From Aerococcus sp. (lineage in GTDB: Bacteria; Bacillota; Bacilli; Lactobacillales; Aerococcaceae): a stretch of 57,735 nt of DNA. Shown here piece by piece: positions 9,621 through 18,914 of the stretch (position 1 is the stretch's first letter; every line of letters begins with the position of its first letter). Both the position numbers and the translations under genes were made by a program. A model generated the notes under the pieces. The model was not told the origin of the DNA, ran no database searches, and worked only from the letters and a program-made list of their open reading frames with translations. The stretch lies in NCBI GenBank assembly GCA_030528155.1, contig JAUMZL010000015.1:1-57735 (forward strand). Direction: 5' to 3'.

Positions 9621-9911
9621 TGATGATCGCTGTTCGTTCTGATCGGGTGCTTGTGGGGAGAGCGATGTCGCATTGATACTATCAATCACACAAGTCACTA
9701 AGTCTTGCACCGTAGCAATGGACTTCACACTCTGATCAGAAATAATTACCTTAAATCGGTCCTCCAGCAGCATCACAAATTCGATAATATCGAGTGAATC
9801 TGCCCCCAATTGCTCTTTCAACTGCATATCAGGGGTGATCTTCTTCAATTCGATGCCGTAGCGCTCCGTGATGATTTCTGTGATCGTACAATACACCGAT
9901 TCTTCTGACAT
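9609..9911 (-). CDS. acpP: Acyl carrier protein
   Basis: A small acidic carrier that holds growing acyl chains on a 4'-phosphopantetheine arm for fatty acid and phospholipid synthesis. The attachment Ser is in the GADSLD motif at residue 39. At 100 residues it is 20 or so longer than usual: after the four-helix domain there is an extra polar tail rich in Ser, Gln and Asn. It lies 42 bp after plsX. The fab genes are not in this window and probably have their own ACP, so this one may serve PlsX-linked phospholipid entry in particular; that is inference. Confidence 0.93.
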   Translation of the reverse strand: MSEESVYCTITEIITERYGIELKKITPDMQLKEQLGADSLDIIEFVMLLEDRFKVIISDQSVKSIATVQDLVTCVIDSINATSLSPQAPDQNEQRSSKAG

Positions 9912-9953
9912 AGTGTCTCTATCTCCTCCAGATGTTAGCGGTTTTTATAACCT

Positions 9954-10979
9954 TTATTGTTGTGCTTTTGCTTGGGCATAACGTTTTGCAAAGATGCGCT
10001 CAAGCTGGCCATATAGATCAGTAGCAACGATCGTCCGTGCTTGTTCGATTGTCGCATAGATGCTCTTGGCTTCTGCATTTCCGTGTGCCTTTAAAACCGG
10101 TTGTTTAACTCCCATGAAAAGGCCACCCCCGATGGATTCATAATCCACCTTACTCATGTATTGCTTGAGCAGGCCTTTCATCAGTAGCCCTCCCAGTTTG
10201 CCCCTCCAGCCATTATTGAGGAAGAGTGATTTCAACGCCCGAGTAAAAGTATCGATGGCTCCTTCTGTTGCTTTGAGGGCTGCATTGCCGGTAAAACCAT
10301 CAGTAACTAATACCTCACAGGCATCATTTAACAAATCCCGTGCCTCAACATTGCCGATGAAATTCAATGTGTCATCTGCTGCTAATAATTGATGTGCTTC
10401 TTTCGTTAGTGGTGAGCCTTTCTCAGCTTCTGTCCCATTATTTAATAAACCAATGCGTGGATTCTCCTGGTGTTTCACTAAACGCTGGTAGGCCTGCCCC
10501 ATGATGGCATATTGCCACAGATAATTGGGTTTGCTCTCCGCATTGGCGCCTGCATCTAGGTAAGTCATGGTTTCTCCAACGCGCTTGAGGTTAGGCACTT
10601 CAACCATCACGGCTGCCCGCTCTACGCCTCGCACTCGGCCCACAATCAAGGTCGCTACTGTCAGCAAGGCCCCTGTGTTACCTGCTGAGATCAACGCGTC
10701 AGCTCTTCCTTCCTTGACCGCGCGTGCTGCTCGTACCATGGACGCGTCTTTCTTGCGACGCACAGCTCGCACTGGCTCTTCACCGGTTGCAATGACCTCC
10801 GTTGTCGCTTCAATCACCAAATTCTGTGGCCACTCATCCGTGAGTAATGCCTGAATTTGTGTTTGATCACCAAATAGCAAAAATGTATCTTCAGGGTGCG
10901 TGGTTGCTGCTTTTACGGCGGCACTTACTACCGCTTGGGGAGCATTATCGCCACCCATCGCATCAATAGCAAATTTCAT
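9954..10979 (-). CDS. plsX: Phosphate acyltransferase PlsX
   Basis: Converts acyl-ACP to acyl-phosphate, the donor for PlsY in phosphatidic acid synthesis; peripheral membrane enzyme. The 341-residue sequence starts with MKFAIDAMGGDNAP, the family hallmark, and contains the conserved SAGNTGALL and GFTGNAALK segments. It is first in plsX-acpP, with AAAGGAG upstream and a promoter about 70 bp further up. FapR, normally next door in Bacillus, is absent. Confidence 0.97.
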   Translation of the reverse strand: MKFAIDAMGGDNAPQAVVSAAVKAATTHPEDTFLLFGDQTQIQALLTDEWPQNLVIEATTEVIATGEEPVRAVRRKKDASMVRAARAVKEGRADALISAGNTGALLTVATLIVGRVRGVERAAVMVEVPNLKRVGETMTYLDAGANAESKPNYLWQYAIMGQAYQRLVKHQENPRIGLLNNGTEAEKGSPLTKEAHQLLAADDTLNFIGNVEARDLLNDACEVLVTDGFTGNAALKATEGAIDTFTRALKSLFLNNGWRGKLGGLLMKGLLKQYMSKVDYESIGGGLFMGVKQPVLKAHGNAEAKSIYATIEQARTIVATDLYGQLERIFAKRYAQAKAQQ

Positions 10980-11041
10980 AAAATCTCCTTTAATTAGCTT
11001 TCTTTATCACTGGCGTAAATGGCGCCTGGTTATCTCCTGTT

Positions 11042-11070
11042 ATTATAGCTAATCCCATCGTCTAGCGCAA
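11042..11070 (-). promoter_or_regulatory. Promoter of plsX-acpP
   Basis: On the minus strand a perfect -10 TATAAT (11042-11047) lies 17 bp from a partial -35 TTGCGC (11065-11070). No FapR- or FabT-like palindrome is obvious. Confidence 0.6.
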
Positions 11071-11161
11071 AAAAGGGCCGCTTAGACATGCCCTATCAAA
11101 CGCCTTCATTCAGCGCTTTTTTGATCATTGGAAAACTTTCTTTTTTCTTAACAGCTTCACA

Positions 11162-11195
11162 CGAAAAAGCTGTTTTGTGCCTACCCAAAACAGCC
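11162..11195 (-). terminator. Terminator after recG
   Basis: GCTGTTTTG and CAAAACAGC form a 9-bp stem with an 8-base loop, followed by TTTTTCG on the minus strand. It lies 23 bp past the recG stop. Confidence 0.85.
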
Positions 11196-11217
11196 GGATT
11201 GAAAGCCATGATTCTTT

Positions 11218-13290
11218 TTAAGCTTGAGGCGAACGTTCAAACTGATTGAGCCAGTCAGTAAGCACTGGATAACGTTCGGGATGCTCTTCGTAATACAAGG
11301 CAAACCGCTCGGCGTCGCTGTGCGTTTGTTCTAACAAAACTTGATCAACGACAGGGTCAGCCAAATGGAACTCTGGGAGACCACTCTGCTTCGTACCAAA
11401 ATAATCCCCAGCCCCACGCAATTCTAAATCACGCTGGCTCAAGTAAAAACCATCCTGCGACTCCGTCATAATCGTCATACGCTCCTTCCCATTGTCCGTG
11501 CTTGGATCTGCAATCAATAGACAATAAGCGCGCGCTGTTCCCCGTCCGATTCGTCCTCTAAGCTGATGGAGTTGAGCTAATCCGAAGCGATCCGCATCCA
11601 AAATCAGCATGTAAGTCGCATTGGGGACGTTAATTCCCACTTCAATTACTGTAGTCGTGACAAGAATTTGAATCTCATTAGCCACAAATTTTGCCATGAC
11701 AGCATCTTTCTCTTCGTTAGTCAACTGACCATGCATCAACCCCACGGTATAACGTCCAGCATATTGACTAGCCACCTGTTCATAAATAGCCGTCGCATTT
11801 TCTGCTTCCATTGCTTCCGATTCACCGATCAATGAACATACTAGATACGCTTGATGCCCCTTATCCAATTCTTCGACCATTTTTTGATCCGCCATTTGCC
11901 GTTGATTAGGGCGCAGCCAGAGAGTTTGAATAGGTTGCCGCCCTTTTGGCAATTCGGTGAGCTTCGACGCATCCATGTCTCCCATGATCGTAATCTCTAA
12001 TGTTCTAGGAATCGGCGTAGCCGTCATGTAGAGCACATTAACAGCTTGATCCTCAGGCCCTTTCGCAATTAAATCTGCCCGTTGATTCACGCCGAAACGG
12101 TGCTGTTCATCCACAATCACTAAGCCCAGTTGATGAAAAACAACATCCGCTTGAATTAAGGCATGTGTTCCAACGAGAAAATCAATCGTCCCATTTTTTA
12201 AATCAGCCAGTAATTCACGGCGCATTTTGGCGGTGGTATTGCCGGTCAATAGGGCGATGCGATAATTCGTTGGTTCGAGGAATTTCTGCAGTGCCTGGTA
12301 GTGCTGTTCGGCCAATATTTCAGTAGGCACCATCAATGCAGCCTGGTATCCTGCCAAAGCGGCCTCTACCATGGCTAAGAGCGCAACCACCGTCTTCCCA
12401 CTCCCTACGTCGCCTTGCAATAAGCGGTTCATTGGGTAGGGCTTACGCAAATCGCGACTGATCTCGTTGGTTACTTGTTTCTGCCCACTTGTCAATTCAA
12501 AGGGAATGGTTGCGATAAATGCACGCAATGCTTGGTTGTCATATAGCAATGCAACTCCTTGTTGCTGATGGTGGCGCAAGTGTCGTTGCCATACCATTCG
12601 AAAAGCATATAAGAAGAGCTCCTCGTACTTAATTTGCTGACGTGCAGACTGGCTCAGCTGTTCATTGGTAGGAAAATGCATTTGGAAGACGGCGTCTCGG
12701 TGGGCCATTAAATGGTAGTGATGGCGTAACTCTTCTGGTAATTTCTCCGTGATAAGTGCCCCATATTCATAAAAAACTTGTTGCTCTAATTCCTTCATTT
12801 TCTTTTGACTGATGCCTTGAGTGGTATGATAAATGGCTGCTTGTTCATCTCCAACTTCACTCGGTGCCATGTCGTCTGTCTCGTGAACCTGGAATTGTAA
12901 AAAGCGGATGCCGGTCAATGATTGACGTGCCTGTTCATACCGCCCGTAAACGACAACCTCATCGCCCAGCTGAAGACGTTTTTTTAGGTAACCTTGATTG
13001 AAAAAATTTACCGCAATCACCGCTTCATCAGCACGCAAACGAAAGGTTAGCCGATTTCCCTTCTTACCGCGAAAATAATGCACGACGGGTTCGGTCACCA
13101 CTTGCCCAGCAATGGCTGCTTTTTCACCATCAACGAGTTCAGCCACTGGTTTGAGGGATAAATCCTCATAGCGAAAAGGAAAGGCCATCATTAAATCTTC
13201 GACACTAACAATCCCCATCTTGCCCAGTAAATCGGCCGTTTTTTCTCCGACTCCTTTCAATACACTGACTGGATCTTGCAATGTTTTCAT
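11218..13290 (-). CDS. recG: ATP-dependent DNA helicase RecG
   Basis: A branch-migrating superfamily 2 helicase that remodels stalled forks and Holliday junctions. The 690-residue protein has an N-terminal wedge/OB region, P-loop GDVGSGKTVVA, Walker B DEQHRFGV, motif III MTATPIPRT, and helicase C motifs with VIEVGINVPNA and QLRGRIGRG. Length is normal. It follows the luciferase-like oxidoreductase by 28 bp and is closed by a terminator; in related genomes recG follows fakA directly. Confidence 0.97.
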   Translation of the reverse strand: MKTLQDPVSVLKGVGEKTADLLGKMGIVSVEDLMMAFPFRYEDLSLKPVAELVDGEKAAIAGQVVTEPVVHYFRGKKGNRLTFRLRADEAVIAVNFFNQGYLKKRLQLGDEVVVYGRYEQARQSLTGIRFLQFQVHETDDMAPSEVGDEQAAIYHTTQGISQKKMKELEQQVFYEYGALITEKLPEELRHHYHLMAHRDAVFQMHFPTNEQLSQSARQQIKYEELFLYAFRMVWQRHLRHHQQQGVALLYDNQALRAFIATIPFELTSGQKQVTNEISRDLRKPYPMNRLLQGDVGSGKTVVALLAMVEAALAGYQAALMVPTEILAEQHYQALQKFLEPTNYRIALLTGNTTAKMRRELLADLKNGTIDFLVGTHALIQADVVFHQLGLVIVDEQHRFGVNQRADLIAKGPEDQAVNVLYMTATPIPRTLEITIMGDMDASKLTELPKGRQPIQTLWLRPNQRQMADQKMVEELDKGHQAYLVCSLIGESEAMEAENATAIYEQVASQYAGRYTVGLMHGQLTNEEKDAVMAKFVANEIQILVTTTVIEVGINVPNATYMLILDADRFGLAQLHQLRGRIGRGTARAYCLLIADPSTDNGKERMTIMTESQDGFYLSQRDLELRGAGDYFGTKQSGLPEFHLADPVVDQVLLEQTHSDAERFALYYEEHPERYPVLTDWLNQFERSPQA

Positions 13291-13318
13291 ATGTTGACCT
13301 CCTTTCTCTCAGTATTGT

Positions 13319-14332
13319 TTAGAGTTTGATTTCAGAAAGCATATCCACTAGCGCACTGCGATAATAAAAACCAGGTAATTGATTAACCACCATAAATTCA
13401 TCGCATCCTAATTCTCGTTTCAATTGGCGTAATTGGGCTTGAATTTCACGCGGACGCCCCACCACTTTGGCATCACGATAGCGATCTATGATGTCACGTT
13501 CTGCTTGCGCGAGCGGATAGTGTTCGGCATCGCCCAGTGGCAGCAATTCAAAAATCTGACGTTTATCCGTGCCAAACGCATAAATCCAATGGTCAACGGA
13601 GCGTTCCATCGCTGGAATATCAGCATAGGTTGGGCTAGAGACGACATAGAGCGCGACAATCACTCGGGGTGGCTGCCCAGTGCGATTAGGTTTGAAGTTT
13701 TCGCGGTAAATACGAATGGTTTCTCGGCATTCCTCCAAATTAGGACTGAGGAAGAGCCCAAAAACTAAGTCCCAGCCATTCTCAGCAAGAAATTTAGCAT
13801 TCCGACGCGATCCAACCAGCCCATATAGAGGGATGTGATGTGGCTCAGTCATTGGCATCACGTGGATTTCTGGTCCAACGAAGTCAGGAGGGAAATAGTC
13901 CGACATATAGGCAGATAATGACTGCATGGCTTCTTCATAATTGGCATTTTGTTTAGGAATCAACCCTCCCATGGCTTCTTGGGTGTCTTGCTCCTTGCGA
14001 TTACTATACCCCACCCCGGCATCGACACGTCCGGGGGCCAGGGAATCTAAGACTTTATAATGCTCCGCCAATTGAAAAGCACTGATATTATCTAACATCA
14101 CCCCGCCCGTCCCTATTTTGATCTGGGACGTTAATGCTAATCCATGTCCGACAAGCGTCAGGGGAGATGAGCCTAGGATAGAAGGGGTTGTGTGGTGTTC
14201 CGCATACCAGTACCGCCCGAGTCCGAGCTTATCTGCTTGCTTAAGCAACCGAGTTGAATTTTGAAACGCTTCGATGGCATTAGTCTCATGGTCGCGTGGA
14301 ATAAAATCTAAGATACCAATCTCTTGACCCAC
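13319..14332 (-). CDS. Luciferase-like (LLM class) flavin-dependent oxidoreductase
   Basis: A 337-residue member of the bacterial luciferase-like monooxygenase superfamily, which uses reduced flavin. Typical segments are RYWYAEHHTTPSILGSSPL, KIGTGGVMLDN and LAPGRVDAGVGYSN, matching the MsnO8-type single-component group. The substrate cannot be inferred. The start is GTG at 14332 with GGTGAG six bases upstream. It is probably co-transcribed with recG (28 bp) and sits between fakA and recG, which are usually adjacent, so it looks like an insertion into a conserved cluster. Confidence 0.88.
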   Translation of the reverse strand: MGQEIGILDFIPRDHETNAIEAFQNSTRLLKQADKLGLGRYWYAEHHTTPSILGSSPLTLVGHGLALTSQIKIGTGGVMLDNISAFQLAEHYKVLDSLAPGRVDAGVGYSNRKEQDTQEAMGGLIPKQNANYEEAMQSLSAYMSDYFPPDFVGPEIHVMPMTEPHHIPLYGLVGSRRNAKFLAENGWDLVFGLFLSPNLEECRETIRIYRENFKPNRTGQPPRVIVALYVVSSPTYADIPAMERSVDHWIYAFGTDKRQIFELLPLGDAEHYPLAQAERDIIDRYRDAKVVGRPREIQAQLRQLKRELGCDEFMVVNQLPGFYYRSALVDMLSEIKL

Positions 14333-14421
14333 TTTTTCTCACCGATCCTTTCCTTTTCTATTTTTTCACGTTAACGCCTTATCATTCAATTTTCGATCTA
14401 TTGGTATATTCGTTAACAAAG

Positions 14422-14438
14422 TAGACGTTTTTCGTCTA
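14422..14438. promoter_or_regulatory. Palindrome upstream of the LLM oxidoreductase
   Basis: TAGACG-TTTTT-CGTCTA is a perfect 6+6 palindrome about 90 bp upstream of the oxidoreductase start. There is no T-tract. It may be a regulator's binding site. The rest of the 14333-14635 gap holds only an AT-rich stretch and the fakA terminator. Confidence 0.35.
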
Positions 14439-14532
14439 TCTCTCGTCCTTCTCTATTGTATCTTTTTTTGCATTAAAATGATATAACTAGCCTATTTTTG
14501 TGTTTCTTCAGGTGGATAACCGTTAGCTAAGT

Positions 14533-14568
14533 GCAAAAAAGGCTGAGCGTATGACCACTCAACCTTTA
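14533..14568 (-). terminator. Terminator after asp23-fakA
   Basis: AAAGGTTGAG and CTCAGCCTTT form a 10-bp stem (one G-U pair) on the minus strand, followed by TTTTGCAC. It lies about 70 bp past the fakA stop. Confidence 0.75.
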
Positions 14569-14635
14569 TTCTCTATTTATTAAGATGATCGTTGTTATCC
14601 TGCTTGCATTTTATTGATGAAAGCACCCGATATAT

Positions 14636-16312
14636 CTATTCGACTGAAATGAAATAATTGTACACCGGTTGCCCGCCCATGTAGACTTCTGTTTCTATGT
14701 CAGGATAGCGCTCTTCTAAGGCTTCGGCAATCGCATGAGCAGAGGATTCGGCCGCATCTTCACCGTAAATAATGGTCACAATTTCTTTATCATCATCGAT
14801 CATTTTCGCGATGGTGGTGATAGTTAAATCATTCAAGTCGCTACCACTAGCGACAATATCACCATCAACAATCCCCATAAAATCACCTTTTTTGATTTTA
14901 AGTCCATCAATTTCGGTGTCTCGGATGGCATGGGTGATCTGCCCGCTCACCACGTTTTCCAATTCAGCAGTCATATTTTCTTCATTTTCTTCTAAGGACA
15001 GATTGGCATTAAATCCGAGTAAAGCCGTCAGCCCTTGTGAAATAGAGGTGGTTGGAATGACGATAGCCGGCTGATCCACTACTTCAGCGGCTTGCTTAGA
15101 CGCCATGAAGATATTCTTATTGTTTGGCAAAATAATGATCTTTTCGGCATGGGCATCTTCGATAGCCTTTACGATATCTTCAGTGGAAGGATTCATCGTC
15201 TGACCACCGTGAATAATGGTCGTTGCTCCCGCACTCTTCATGAGTTCTTGAACCCCATTCCCAGCGGCTACTGCGATAATGCCATACGGTTGTTTTGGTT
15301 CATTGGCACGTTTTTCGTCACTCCCTTGGTTTTCCAAGATAGTATCGTGCTGTTCACGCATGTTATCGACTTTGACCGTAGCCAATGCTCCAAAGCGCTG
15401 CCCATAGGAGAGGACTTCGCCCGGATATTCCACGTGGACATGGACTTTGACGAATTCATCATCATTCACCACGATCAATGAATCCCCCAATTGATTCAGA
15501 TGATTTGAGAAAGTATCGTAGTCGAATTCTTCCTTGGCAGTTGGTCCTTCATTGAGACGAATCAGCATCTGCGTGCAGTACCCAAACTTAATGTCTTCGC
15601 TCGCTACAGCGTGTGAGGTATTATAGTAGTTCTCTTCATGTGCTAATTCGGTCACATCTAGTGATTGGATGTCCGGAGTCACGCTTGATATTTTTTCACC
15701 TGTTAATGCTTCCAAAAAGCCGGTATAGATGAAAACTAGCCCTTGTCCACCACTGTCCACAACACCAACCTCTTTTAATACTTTCAGTTGGTTTGGCGTA
15801 TTAGCGAGAGCTTTATCAGCACTCTCATGAACCGCGCGCATTAAGGCAATCACATCATCGGTAGCTTCACTCGTCAAGGTGGCGGTTTCTCCTGCTTCAC
15901 GGGCAACCGTCAAAATCGTTCCCTCAACCGGCTTCATTACAGCGCGATAAGCGACCTTGACACCTTCAGCAAAAGCTTGGGCAAAAGCGGTAGCATCGAG
16001 CGTGTCATGTCCTTCACACCCTTTAGCAAACCCGCGGAATAGCTGAGAGAGAATAACCCCCGAGTTACCGCGAGCGCCGAGTAGTAAGCCTTTCGCTAAG
16101 GCTTGCGCGATTTCATCTACGCGATCCGTGGTCACTTCACGGACTTTTTTTACCCCAGATTGAAAGGATAGACTCATGTTGGTACCGGTGTCGCCATCAG
16201 GAACCGGGAAAACATTTAATGAGTTCACATAATCAGCATTATCCGTTAAGCGCTGGTTTGCTACTTCCAGCATTTGTTTAAATTGTTCAGCATCAATCAA
16301 CTTCGTACTCAC
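14636..16312 (-). CDS. fakA: Fatty acid kinase subunit FakA (DAK/DegV-associated, YloV)
   Basis: The ATP-binding subunit of fatty acid kinase, which phosphorylates fatty acids carried by FakB (DegV) partners; the acyl-phosphate product is the same as that of PlsX nearby. The 558-residue protein starts with a DhaL-like nucleotide domain with NVFPVPDGDTGTNM (about 36-49) and LLGARGNSGVILSQLFRG, then the FakA-specific central and C-terminal domains. GTG at 16312 has AGGAG seven bases upstream; a TTG one codon earlier is the alternative. It follows asp23 by about 20 bp, the standard pairing. Confidence 0.95.
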   Translation of the reverse strand: MSTKLIDAEQFKQMLEVANQRLTDNADYVNSLNVFPVPDGDTGTNMSLSFQSGVKKVREVTTDRVDEIAQALAKGLLLGARGNSGVILSQLFRGFAKGCEGHDTLDATAFAQAFAEGVKVAYRAVMKPVEGTILTVAREAGETATLTSEATDDVIALMRAVHESADKALANTPNQLKVLKEVGVVDSGGQGLVFIYTGFLEALTGEKISSVTPDIQSLDVTELAHEENYYNTSHAVASEDIKFGYCTQMLIRLNEGPTAKEEFDYDTFSNHLNQLGDSLIVVNDDEFVKVHVHVEYPGEVLSYGQRFGALATVKVDNMREQHDTILENQGSDEKRANEPKQPYGIIAVAAGNGVQELMKSAGATTIIHGGQTMNPSTEDIVKAIEDAHAEKIIILPNNKNIFMASKQAAEVVDQPAIVIPTTSISQGLTALLGFNANLSLEENEENMTAELENVVSGQITHAIRDTEIDGLKIKKGDFMGIVDGDIVASGSDLNDLTITTIAKMIDDDKEIVTIIYGEDAAESSAHAIAEALEERYPDIETEVYMGGQPVYNYFISVE

Positions 16313-16335
16313 CAAAATTCTCCTTTACTCCCACT

Positions 16336-16701
16336 CTAGTCATCCTCAGTCGTGCGAATTCCTTGGACAAATACGTTCACGACATTCGCTGAAATCCCGA
16401 GATATCTCTGGAGATCATATTTCACTGAGTTTTGGACGTTACGACAAATCTCTGAAATTCTTGTGCCGAAGTTCACGATGATATACACATCAACAACGGT
16501 TCTCCCATTTTCATCGCTAACGACCACGCCGCGCGAGTAATTTTCAAAACCAAGAATCTCTTGAATGCCGTCTCTAATTTGTTTTCTTGAGGCCATACCC
16601 ACCACACCATAGTTCTGTGTCGTGGCAATGCCTACAACTTTACTAATGACGTCTTTATCTAAGCCAATTTCCCCATATTGGGTTTTCATTGTTGCTGTCA
16701 T
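16336..16701 (-). CDS. Asp23/Gls24 family protein (YloU-like)
   Basis: A 121-residue Asp23/Gls24-family protein with the typical core: start of domain at YGEIGLDKDVISKVVGIA, and VDVYIIVNFGTRISEICRNVQ near the C-terminus. Relatives are envelope-stress-associated proteins, some membrane-tethered through partners; the YloU copy is linked to FakA by gene order. GGGGG lies seven bases before the ATG. The 320-bp gap upstream (16702-17021) contains a weak minus-strand TATACT box but no other recognisable feature, and lacks the rpmB gene found there in Bacillus. Confidence 0.9.
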   Translation of the reverse strand: MTATMKTQYGEIGLDKDVISKVVGIATTQNYGVVGMASRKQIRDGIQEILGFENYSRGVVVSDENGRTVVDVYIIVNFGTRISEICRNVQNSVKYDLQRYLGISANVVNVFVQGIRTTEDD

Positions 16702-17021
16702 CGTCTTTCCCCCTTAATGGTAAGGTGTTTTATCATTTATTTTTCTCACTTATGCGGTTAGACGCGTTGACATTATCCTCTCACTAAAAGAGTATAAGCC
16801 TCCACTCATCTTACCAAACTTCATCACTAAAAACGACTACTAACCCCAATTTTCCCATAAACCTCATTCAAAAGCCATAACCATTCACTGCCCGCTTCAT
16901 CACTGATTTGCTGAGCAGATTAGGGGACTTCACTTTTTAAGTGTGATAGAGTCAACCTATATCGTACTCGTATCATCAAGCGCGCTACTGAACGCTTATA
17001 CCCATCTAGGAGGAGTTTATT

Positions 17022-17465
17022 ATGAGTGAATACCAACAAATTTATGAAACGACTGCTATCAATACAAGCGGACGCGATGGCGAAAGTCATTTGAGTGATG
17101 GCAGTTTCAAGGTAGACATCGCTGTGCCTAAAGAAATGGGAGGGTCCGGTAACGGCGTGAATCCAGAGCAACTCTTCGCCCTCGGTTACAGCGCTTGCTT
17201 CAACAGTGCTTTAGGTGTGGTGAAACGTCAAGAAAAAATTAGCGATGATGCTCGGGTGCGCGTCACTACCCATCTTTACAAGACAGATGGGGCTCCTGAT
17301 TTTAAAATTGGCGTTGATATTACAGTCGGCATTGCTAATCAAACACCGGAAACTGCACAAAGATTAGCAGAAAAGACGCATCTCGTCTGCCCATACTCCA
17401 AAGCGGTGGCAGGAAACATTGACGTCAACATTACTGGCATTGATTATGCCAGCTTAGCTGATTAA
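17022..17465 (+). CDS. ohr: Organic hydroperoxide resistance protein (Ohr/OsmC family)
   Basis: A thiol peroxidase that reduces organic hydroperoxides with lipoyl or similar thiols. The 147-residue protein has the two redox cysteines in the Ohr context: GYSACFNSAL and HLVCPYSKAV, with the conserved VNPEQLFALGY before the first. It is the only plus-strand gene of the core part of the window. The ribosome site is a strong AGGAGG. No OhrR-type MarR gene or clear OhrR box was seen next to it. It shares a bidirectional terminator with the converging flavoprotein gene. Confidence 0.95.
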   Translation: MSEYQQIYETTAINTSGRDGESHLSDGSFKVDIAVPKEMGGSGNGVNPEQLFALGYSACFNSALGVVKRQEKISDDARVRVTTHLYKTDGAPDFKIGVDITVGIANQTPETAQRLAEKTHLVCPYSKAVAGNIDVNITGIDYASLAD

Positions 17466-17492
17466 CATTGATTAACACTATTAATGCCCATA

Positions 17493-17540
17493 TTAAAGCG
17501 CGCCGAGCACATTATCATGTGTGAACGGCGCGCTTTTTCA
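17493..17540. terminator. Bidirectional terminator between ohr and the flavoprotein gene
   Basis: AAAGCGCGCCG and CGGCGCGCTTT form an 11-bp GC-rich stem with a 20-base loop. T residues follow on both strands. Confidence 0.85.
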
Positions 17541-18887
17541 TTAGTTTAAATAATCAACGGCCGATTGCCCAGCCCGTGTTCCAAAGACCACCGTTTCAGC
17601 AATGGCGTTTCCCCCCAGGCGATTTTTACCGTGCAACCCACCAACAACTTCTCCAGCTGCAAACAAGCCGGCGATGGGTTGCCCTGCTGTGGTAAGCACT
17701 TGCGCTTGAGCGTTAGTCTTGATTCCCCCCATGGTAAAGTGAATACCAGGCGCAATGGGGATTATCCCGAATGGTGCTGTCATTAGTGGCATGGCGTCTT
17801 GAATCAGACGCTCAAAATCCTCATCTTTACCTGCTAAAACGGCACGGTTCCACTGTTCTATCGTCTTAAGCAGTGGTTGGATAGGCACATCTGCCATTTT
17901 AGCTACCTCTTCTATTTGGTCAGCTTGCCAGGCAAGGTGACGTGCTAAATAAAAATTCAAGGCTGGCGCTTTTTTCACTACCGTAGCATCGAAGACGAGG
18001 TAAGCACGTTGATTAGGTTGTTTGACAATGGCTTGACTCACGACATCGCGTGTGGTCAATTCATTAACAAAACGCTCGCCCCATTGGTTAACGAGAATAC
18101 CGCCTTCACCACGGACCGCTTCTCCAATCAGAATCCTACTCTCTTGGTGGACAGTAGGATGCACCTGGATCTCAGCCATGTCTACCGTCGCAGCACCAAT
18201 ATGCTCAGCCAAACGAATGCCATCTCCAACATTGCCCGGCGAATTTGTTGTCACATAATCTTTAATTTCTGGCCGGTAGCGACCAATCCATTCCCGGTTA
18301 GCCCCAAAACCACCCGAAGCAAGAATAACGGTCGGTGCTTCGACTGTTTTTGGAGCTACTTGGTCCTTTTCGATCACATTAACCCCGCGAATGGCGCCTC
18401 TTTCGTCGACCAAAAGCTCACTGACGCGCGCATTCGTCCAGATAGGAATCTTATTTTCTACTGCACGCTCGTACAAGCGATGCATCAAATATCCACCAAT
18501 CGCTGACCCATCATGCGGACGATGGGTACGCTTCGTCGTCATTCCACCGAGCAGCGTCAAATTGTCAAGCGTCATTCCTTGCCGTTTTAACCATTCAATT
18601 GCTTGCGCAGAATGAGTTACAAAGTACTCCAACAGCTCTACATCGTTGGAGCCATGTCCCCCCTGCAGCGTCTCCTCATAAAATGCCTGATTGCTGTCCA
18701 CGATCCCCTGTTGCTGTTGAAAAATCGTCTCAGAGGCATTCATCCCGCTAGACGACTTCAATGAATTTCCACCGATTTTCGGCATCTTTTCAACGACGAT
18801 TGGCATATATCCTGCATCTTTAACGACTAGCGCCGCATTCAAGCCCGCGCTACCGCCACCAACAATTACGACGTCATATTTTTGCAT
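17541..18887 (-). CDS. Flavocytochrome c/fumarate reductase-like FAD-dependent oxidoreductase
   Basis: A 448-residue FAD-binding reductase of the fumarate reductase/succinate dehydrogenase flavoprotein superfamily. The N-terminus has the dinucleotide motif VVIVGGGSAGLNAA, followed by GGNSLKSSSGMNAS. The C-terminus carries HFTMGGIKTN, FAAGEVVGGLHGKNRLGGNA, and upstream RGEGGILVN and ERFVNELTTRDVVS, positions of active-site His and Arg residues in soluble fumarate reductases. It lacks a heme domain and FMN-binding domain. No signal peptide, so cytosolic. The ATG at 18887 has AAGGAG six bases upstream. It follows the TMEM175-like gene by 27 bp, so both may be one unit. Fumarate or another alpha,beta-unsaturated acid may be the substrate; this is inference. 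Confidence 0.85.
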   Translation of the reverse strand: MQKYDVVIVGGGSAGLNAALVVKDAGYMPIVVEKMPKIGGNSLKSSSGMNASETIFQQQQGIVDSNQAFYEETLQGGHGSNDVELLEYFVTHSAQAIEWLKRQGMTLDNLTLLGGMTTKRTHRPHDGSAIGGYLMHRLYERAVENKIPIWTNARVSELLVDERGAIRGVNVIEKDQVAPKTVEAPTVILASGGFGANREWIGRYRPEIKDYVTTNSPGNVGDGIRLAEHIGAATVDMAEIQVHPTVHQESRILIGEAVRGEGGILVNQWGERFVNELTTRDVVSQAIVKQPNQRAYLVFDATVVKKAPALNFYLARHLAWQADQIEEVAKMADVPIQPLLKTIEQWNRAVLAGKDEDFERLIQDAMPLMTAPFGIIPIAPGIHFTMGGIKTNAQAQVLTTAGQPIAGLFAAGEVVGGLHGKNRLGGNAIAETVVFGTRAGQSAVDYLN

Positions 18888-18914
18888 GGCTGTCTCCTTA
18901 TTTTTCATTATTAA

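Noticed and set aside
9609-9911. A fused or second ACP domain
   Set aside because: Only one DSL motif is present; the extra length is a polar tail.
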